From an uncultured Eubacteriales bacterium (GTDB lineage Bacteria; Bacillota; Clostridia; Christensenellales; Aristaeellaceae), in assembly GCA_900315585.1 (NCBI GenBank), contig OMZP01000029.1:1-55692 (forward strand): a stretch of DNA of 55,692 nucleotides. The letters are read 5' to 3'. The notes beneath the pieces are model-generated. The model was given only the letters and a program-made list of their open reading frames with translations, was not told the DNA's origin and ran no database searches. Shown piece by piece: positions 52,381-55,692 of the stretch. A program made the translations under genes and the position numbers. The stretch's first letter is position 1; each line of letters starts with the position of its first letter.

Positions 52381-52908
52381 ATGCTTTCTGAATACCTGAT
52401 GATCGGGGAGATCACGAAGCCCCAGGGAGTGCGGGGCGAAGTGAAGATGCGGCCCTGCACCTGCGACGCGGAGCGGTTCGAGGGGCTGGAGACCGTGTAC
52501 ATTGAGAAGAACGGCGGCTATGCCCCACTGAACATCCGGGTGAACCGCCTGAGCGAGGACGCGGTGTTCATGAACGTGGAGGGCGTGACGGATCGGGATG
52601 CGGCGGAGGCGCTGCGGGGCACGCTGCTCTACATCGACCGGGCCCATGCGGTGGCGCTGGACAAGGACACGAACTTCCTGGCCGACCTGTACGGGCTCCA
52701 CGGCCTGACGGACGACGGGCGGGACCTGGGCAGGCTCACGGACGTGATGCAGCCCGGCGGCAACGATGTGTACGTGTTCAAGGGGCCCCTGGGCGAGGTG
52801 CTGGTCCCGGCGCTGAGGAGCGTGGTGTTGAAGGTGGATCTGGCAGCGGGCGAGATGCGCCTGTGCGGGCAGCGGCTGGATGAGGTGGCGGTGTTCGATG
52901 AGGATTAA
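52381..52908 (+). CDS. rimM: Ribosome maturation factor RimM
   Basis: This 175-residue protein helps mature the 30S subunit head by binding S19. The N-terminal domain starts with the signature [16 protein letters not shown], and the C-terminal PRC-barrel domain (about 95-170) has [47 protein letters not shown] lies seven bases before the ATG. trmD starts inside its last codons, the classic rimM-trmD coupling. Confidence 0.95.
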   Translation: MLSEYLMIGEITKPQGVRGEVKMRPCTCDAERFEGLETVYIEKNGGYAPLNIRVNRLSEDAVFMNVEGVTDRDAAEALRGTLLYIDRAHAVALDKDTNFLADLYGLHGLTDDGRDLGRLTDVMQPGGNDVYVFKGPLGEVLVPALRSVVLKVDLAAGEMRLCGQRLDEVAVFDED

Positions 52909-54028
52909 GGTCTTTACACTGTTCCCCGAGATGCTGCGGCCCATGCTGGGCGCGAGCATCCTGGGCCGGGCCATCGCTGCGGGGCACCTTCAGGTGGAGC
53001 TGATCGACATCCGGGAATACTCCGCCGACAAGCACCGCAACACCGACGACTATCCCTTCGGCGGCGGCGCGGGCATGGTGATGAGCGCCCAGCCCATCGT
53101 GGACGCCTTTGCGGCGAACCTGCCGGAGGACTTTTGCGGCAAAAGGGTTTACTTATCTCCTAGAGGAAGAACGCTAACTCAGAAGGTTGTGGAAGAGCTA
53201 TCCAAAGAAAAAGAATTGGTATTACTCTGCGGCCACTATGAGGGCGTGGACCAGCGGGCGCTGGATCAGGTGATCGACGAGGAGCTGTCCATCGGCGACT
53301 ATGTGCTCACCGGCGGCGAGCTGGGCGCGCTGGTGGTGATCGACGCGGTGTCCCGGCTGATCCCCGGCGTGCTGGGTTCGGAGGAATCCAGCGAGGACGA
53401 GAGCTTCTCCACGGGCCTTTTGGAGTACCCCCAGTACACCCGGCCCGCGGATTTCCGGGGCGAGAAGGTGCCGGAGGTGCTGCTGGGCGGCAACCATGCG
53501 GACATCGTGGCCTGGCGGCGGGAGCAATCCCTCGACCTGACGCTGCGCCGCCGTCCCGAGCTGCTTCAAACCGCGCCGCTGACCGAGGCCGACCGGGACA
53601 TGCTTGCCCGGCTGAGAAGGGCACAGGCAATCGAGGCGGTGCCCGGCCTGGATCACCAGGGCCTGCAGGCCGCCGACCGCTTCCCGAAGGAATGGTTCGC
53701 CGCCTTCGTGCCGGAGGCCCAGCGCAAGGCCGCGAAGCGCCAGTGCTTCTCCGGGCGGCGGCACGTGGGCTGGCTCTGGCAGGCCTTCTCCATGGGCTTC
53801 ATCCCGGAGTTTGCCGAGAGCGAGGCCGCCTGGGAGGCCTGGCGGGAGAGCCCGCCGGAGCGGTGCTGGCTGTACCTGCCGGAGGACAGGCTGTTGTATC
53901 AGGTCCGCGGCGACTTCGAGCCGCCCTTCCCCGCCTTCATCCTCGCGGACGAGGCCCTGACGCGGACCTTCGTGCGCACCAGCAGGCCCGGAAAGGGGCC
54001 TTATGCAGCCGTAGGGCCCGGCCGATAG
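52898..54028 (+). CDS. trmD: tRNA (guanine37-N1)-methyltransferase TrmD fused to a DUF4275-like domain
   Basis: This 376-residue protein combines two domains. Residues 1-240 are a standard TrmD, which methylates G37 of tRNAs reading CNN codons and prevents frameshifts: [25 protein letters not shown], the knot [26 protein letters not shown] and YTRPADFRG. Residues about 258-360 match the DUF4275 pattern ([43 protein letters not shown]), a family without known function. TrmD proteins normally end near 240-250. The start at 52898 overlaps rimM by 11 bases. A 90-base AT-rich patch at about 53141-53230 uses codons unlike its surroundings. Confidence 0.93.
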   Translation: MRIKVFTLFPEMLRPMLGASILGRAIAAGHLQVELIDIREYSADKHRNTDDYPFGGGAGMVMSAQPIVDAFAANLPEDFCGKRVYLSPRGRTLTQKVVEELSKEKELVLLCGHYEGVDQRALDQVIDEELSIGDYVLTGGELGALVVIDAVSRLIPGVLGSEESSEDESFSTGLLEYPQYTRPADFRGEKVPEVLLGGNHADIVAWRREQSLDLTLRRRPELLQTAPLTEADRDMLARLRRAQAIEAVPGLDHQGLQAADRFPKEWFAAFVPEAQRKAAKRQCFSGRRHVGWLWQAFSMGFIPEFAESEAAWEAWRESPPERCWLYLPEDRLLYQVRGDFEPPFPAFILADEALTRTFVRTSRPGKGPYAAVGPGR

Positions 54029-54156
54029 GCAAAATATGACATCTTCATGTATTTTTGCCCCGAGACATAGACAATCGGTTCAATGATATGATAAAATATC
54101 GCCATCGAATGGCAAGTATGCCGAAATTCTGTCATACGAAGGCGAGGTTGATCCCC

Positions 54157-54642
54157 ATGAAAAAGTTCCTTGGTGTCCTGCTGCTGGTCGCGCTCCTGCT
54201 GAGCGTTCTGCCCCTGGCCGCGCTGTCTGAAGGCGAGTCTGCCTGGGCCGGCGACCTGGTGGTGTCCTCCACCACGGCCTATTCCGACGCCGGCATGAAG
54301 CATTCCATCGGCCGCGTTCCCGCGAACACGGCGGTCGTCTGCAAGGCGTACCTGAGCGGCAAGTACTATCGTGAGAACAAGTCCACCCTGATCTATTACA
54401 ACGGCAAGGCCTGCTACGTGCGCACCAACAAGCTGCTGTACAACAACTATTCCGTCATCCGCGACGTGACCCTGCCCAAGGGCGCCGCCATCTTCCAGCG
54501 TCCCAGCGCCAAGAGCGCCAGCGGCAAGCTGGACGAGAAGAAGACCGTGTGGCTGCTGGGCGTGCGCGGCAAGTGGGCCCTGGTCCGCGAGGCGACCGCC
54601 GACTACGACGGCATGTTCGGCTTCGTGTACATCGGCGATTGA
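54157..54642 (+). CDS. Small secreted protein, SH3-like
   Basis: This 161-residue protein begins with a clear signal peptide (MKKFLGVLLLVALLLSVLPL, cleavage near ALSEGES) and continues as a beta-rich domain with YYRENKSTLIYYNGKACYV and repeated short strands resembling bacterial SH3 domains (AYSDAGMKHSIGRVPANTAV; FQRPSAKSASGKLDEKKTV). The family is not certain. The start at 54157 has GGCGAGG about ten bases upstream. It lies between trmD and rplS, which is not a usual place for a secreted protein. Confidence 0.7.
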   Translation: MKKFLGVLLLVALLLSVLPLAALSEGESAWAGDLVVSSTTAYSDAGMKHSIGRVPANTAVVCKAYLSGKYYRENKSTLIYYNGKACYVRTNKLLYNNYSVIRDVTLPKGAAIFQRPSAKSASGKLDEKKTVWLLGVRGKWALVREATADYDGMFGFVYIGD

Positions 54643-54667
54643 TCGGAAGTTTAACACAAAATGACCC

Positions 54668-54696
54668 TTGTGTTCCTCCATTCCCCGTGTTATAAT
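54668..54696 (+). promoter_or_regulatory. Predicted rplS promoter
   Basis: TTGTGT (54668-54673), 17 bases, TATAAT (54691-54696). Confidence 0.8.
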
Positions 54697-54702
54697 AGAC
54701 GA

Positions 54703-54771
54703 GTTGAATTCGGACGGTCCTCTGTGACTCGGTCAGTATGAACGTCCTGGAGAGGAAAGGAGGAAATTCCC
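54703..54771 (+). promoter_or_regulatory. rplS leader, possible L19 autoregulatory structure
   Basis: The 70-base leader has GGACG (from 54712) able to pair with CGTCC (about 54743) around a 25-base loop. L19 leaders with autoregulatory roles are known in Firmicutes; I cannot confirm the match. Confidence 0.4.
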
Positions 54772-55116
54772 ATGAATGAGATCATCCGTTCCATTGAGAG
54801 CGCCCAGCTCAAGAACGACATCCCCCAGTTCGCCATCGGTGACACCGTGCGCGTGGAGGTGAAGGTTGTCGAAGGCTCCCGCGAACGTCTGCAGGCCTTT
54901 GAAGGCGTGGTCATCGCCCGCCGGAATGGCTCTGTCCGCGAAACGTTCACCGTTCGCCGCACTTCCTATGGCGTCGGCGTCGAGCGCACGTTCCCGCTGC
55001 ACAGCCCCCGCGTCGACAGCATCAAGGTTGTCCGTCGCGGCAAGGTTCGTCGCGCGAAGCTGTACTATCTGCGTGAGCTCAGCGGCAAGGCGGCCAAGGT
55101 CAAGGAGAGGACTTAA
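54772..55116 (+). CDS. rplS: 50S ribosomal protein L19
   Basis: This 114-residue protein is at the 30S-50S interface. The L19 signature is plain: [58 protein letters not shown], and [25 protein letters not shown] lies eight bases before the ATG. It has its own promoter and leader although rimM and trmD lie upstream, so it can be expressed separately. Confidence 0.97.
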   Translation: MNEIIRSIESAQLKNDIPQFAIGDTVRVEVKVVEGSRERLQAFEGVVIARRNGSVRETFTVRRTSYGVGVERTFPLHSPRVDSIKVVRRGKVRRAKLYYLRELSGKAAKVKERT

Positions 55117-55133
55117 TCTTCCGGACCACCATC

Positions 55134-55164
55134 GGGAATCGCACGTGCGGTTCCCTTTTGTTTT
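55134..55164 (+). terminator. Intrinsic terminator of rplS
   Basis: GGGAATCGCA (55134-55143) pairs with TGCGGTTCCC (55146-55155, one T-G), followed by TTTTGTTTTG. Confidence 0.85.
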
Positions 55165-55692
55165 GTGGCGGGGGACTCTGTCCCCCGCCACTGCCACCCC
55201 CTGCTTCGCGTTCGCTCTGACAGATTTGCCTTGAGTTTTTTGCCTGTTTGATATAAAATGAAAGCAATGGAAAACAGCCAAAAAACTCCGGTCGGCAAAT
55301 CTGCAATGAAGGAATTACCTCTCCGGGCAAATGGGATTTCCCTGCGATGAAATTCCCCCGTGCCTGCCGCGCATGTCGCCAGGCACGATCGAAGATCGGG
55401 GCGCTGCCGCCCCCGATTCCCCCGGCAAGTCAGCTTTTCCATTGCGCAACCTGCAAGCGCAAGCAGCCTCCCCCTTGGGGCGTCATGCGCCCGGAAGCAG
55501 CACCGCGCGCTGTTTTCAGCGAGACGGGGACGGCAGTCCCGTGGAACGGTGGCACGGCGCGAGCCGTGACGGATGAGGTCGCCACCCAACCAACCGAAAG
55601 ACCAACTATGAAAAGTCAACCCCTCCGAAGGGGTTGAGAGGCGGAACGGGCGAGATTTAACCTGCGCATAACAATGCAACAAAAGGGACAGG
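55165..55692. other. Non-coding stretch with dispersed repeat pieces
   Basis: I see no supportable gene in the last 530 bases. The stretch contains the CTGTTTTCAGCGAGA piece (about 55510) and a GTGACGGATGAGGTCG half-unit (55560-55582) of repeat families found elsewhere in the window. Short open frames here have no domains. Confidence 0.5.

Overview
The window looks like a chromosome segment of a GC-rich, spore-forming member of the Clostridia (Bacillota). The evidence is a spoVAC-spoVAD-spoVAE operon, a tryptophan T-box, AGGAGG-type ribosome binding sites, TTGACA/TATAAT promoters, SmpB with tmRNA, CoaX with a PanT-like transporter, the UPF0237/UPF0210 pair and a rimM-trmD-rplS block. The species cannot be named from the sequence. 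Many GC-rich interspersed inverted repeats sit between genes.

Left part (1-20 kb), accessory and regulatory. A truncated fructosamine-kinase-like gene and a small membrane protein lead into about 1 kb of non-coding, hairpin-rich DNA and a ParE/Phd toxin-antitoxin pair. Then comes a large minus-strand signalling cluster: a TetR regulator, a dCache hybrid kinase, a REC-GGDEF-REC-HD-GYP protein, a REC-HD-GYP protein and two more membrane hybrid kinases with Hpt domains. Together these suggest a phosphorelay that controls cyclic-di-GMP synthesis and breakdown. A DUF2442 gene and a large MalT-like LuxR regulator follow. The same promoter/operator-like module lies upstream of the REC-HD-GYP gene and of the DUF2442 gene. 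An orphan ABC-2 permease, apparently cut off from its ATPase, closes this part.

Mobile element (about 20.3-24.4 kb), lower in GC. It carries a small acidic protein, a non-coding region with three evenly spaced copies of a pseudoknot-forming element, a Dam-type DNA adenine methylase overlapping a ribbon-helix-helix/coiled-coil protein, and a tyrosine integrase next to the 3' end of ssrA (tmRNA). This is the most unusual part of the window.

Core-like right part (24.4-55.7 kb): ssrA-smpB; a phosphodiester-glycosidase-like protein; a DUF5060-type glycoside hydrolase; an ACT-domain protein and DegV; a T-box controlled trpXYZ-like transporter; a MntA/HepT pair; spoVAC-AD-AE; a SpoU methyltransferase, ComF and RecD2; CoaX with a PanT-like S component; a cupin; a giant Cys-repeat surface protein; a GH94 phosphorylase; the UPF0210/UPF0237 pair; and rimM, a trmD fused to a DUF4275-like domain, a small secreted protein and rplS.

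Start sites were chosen by Shine-Dalgarno spacing. Family names come from motif recognition, not database searches.
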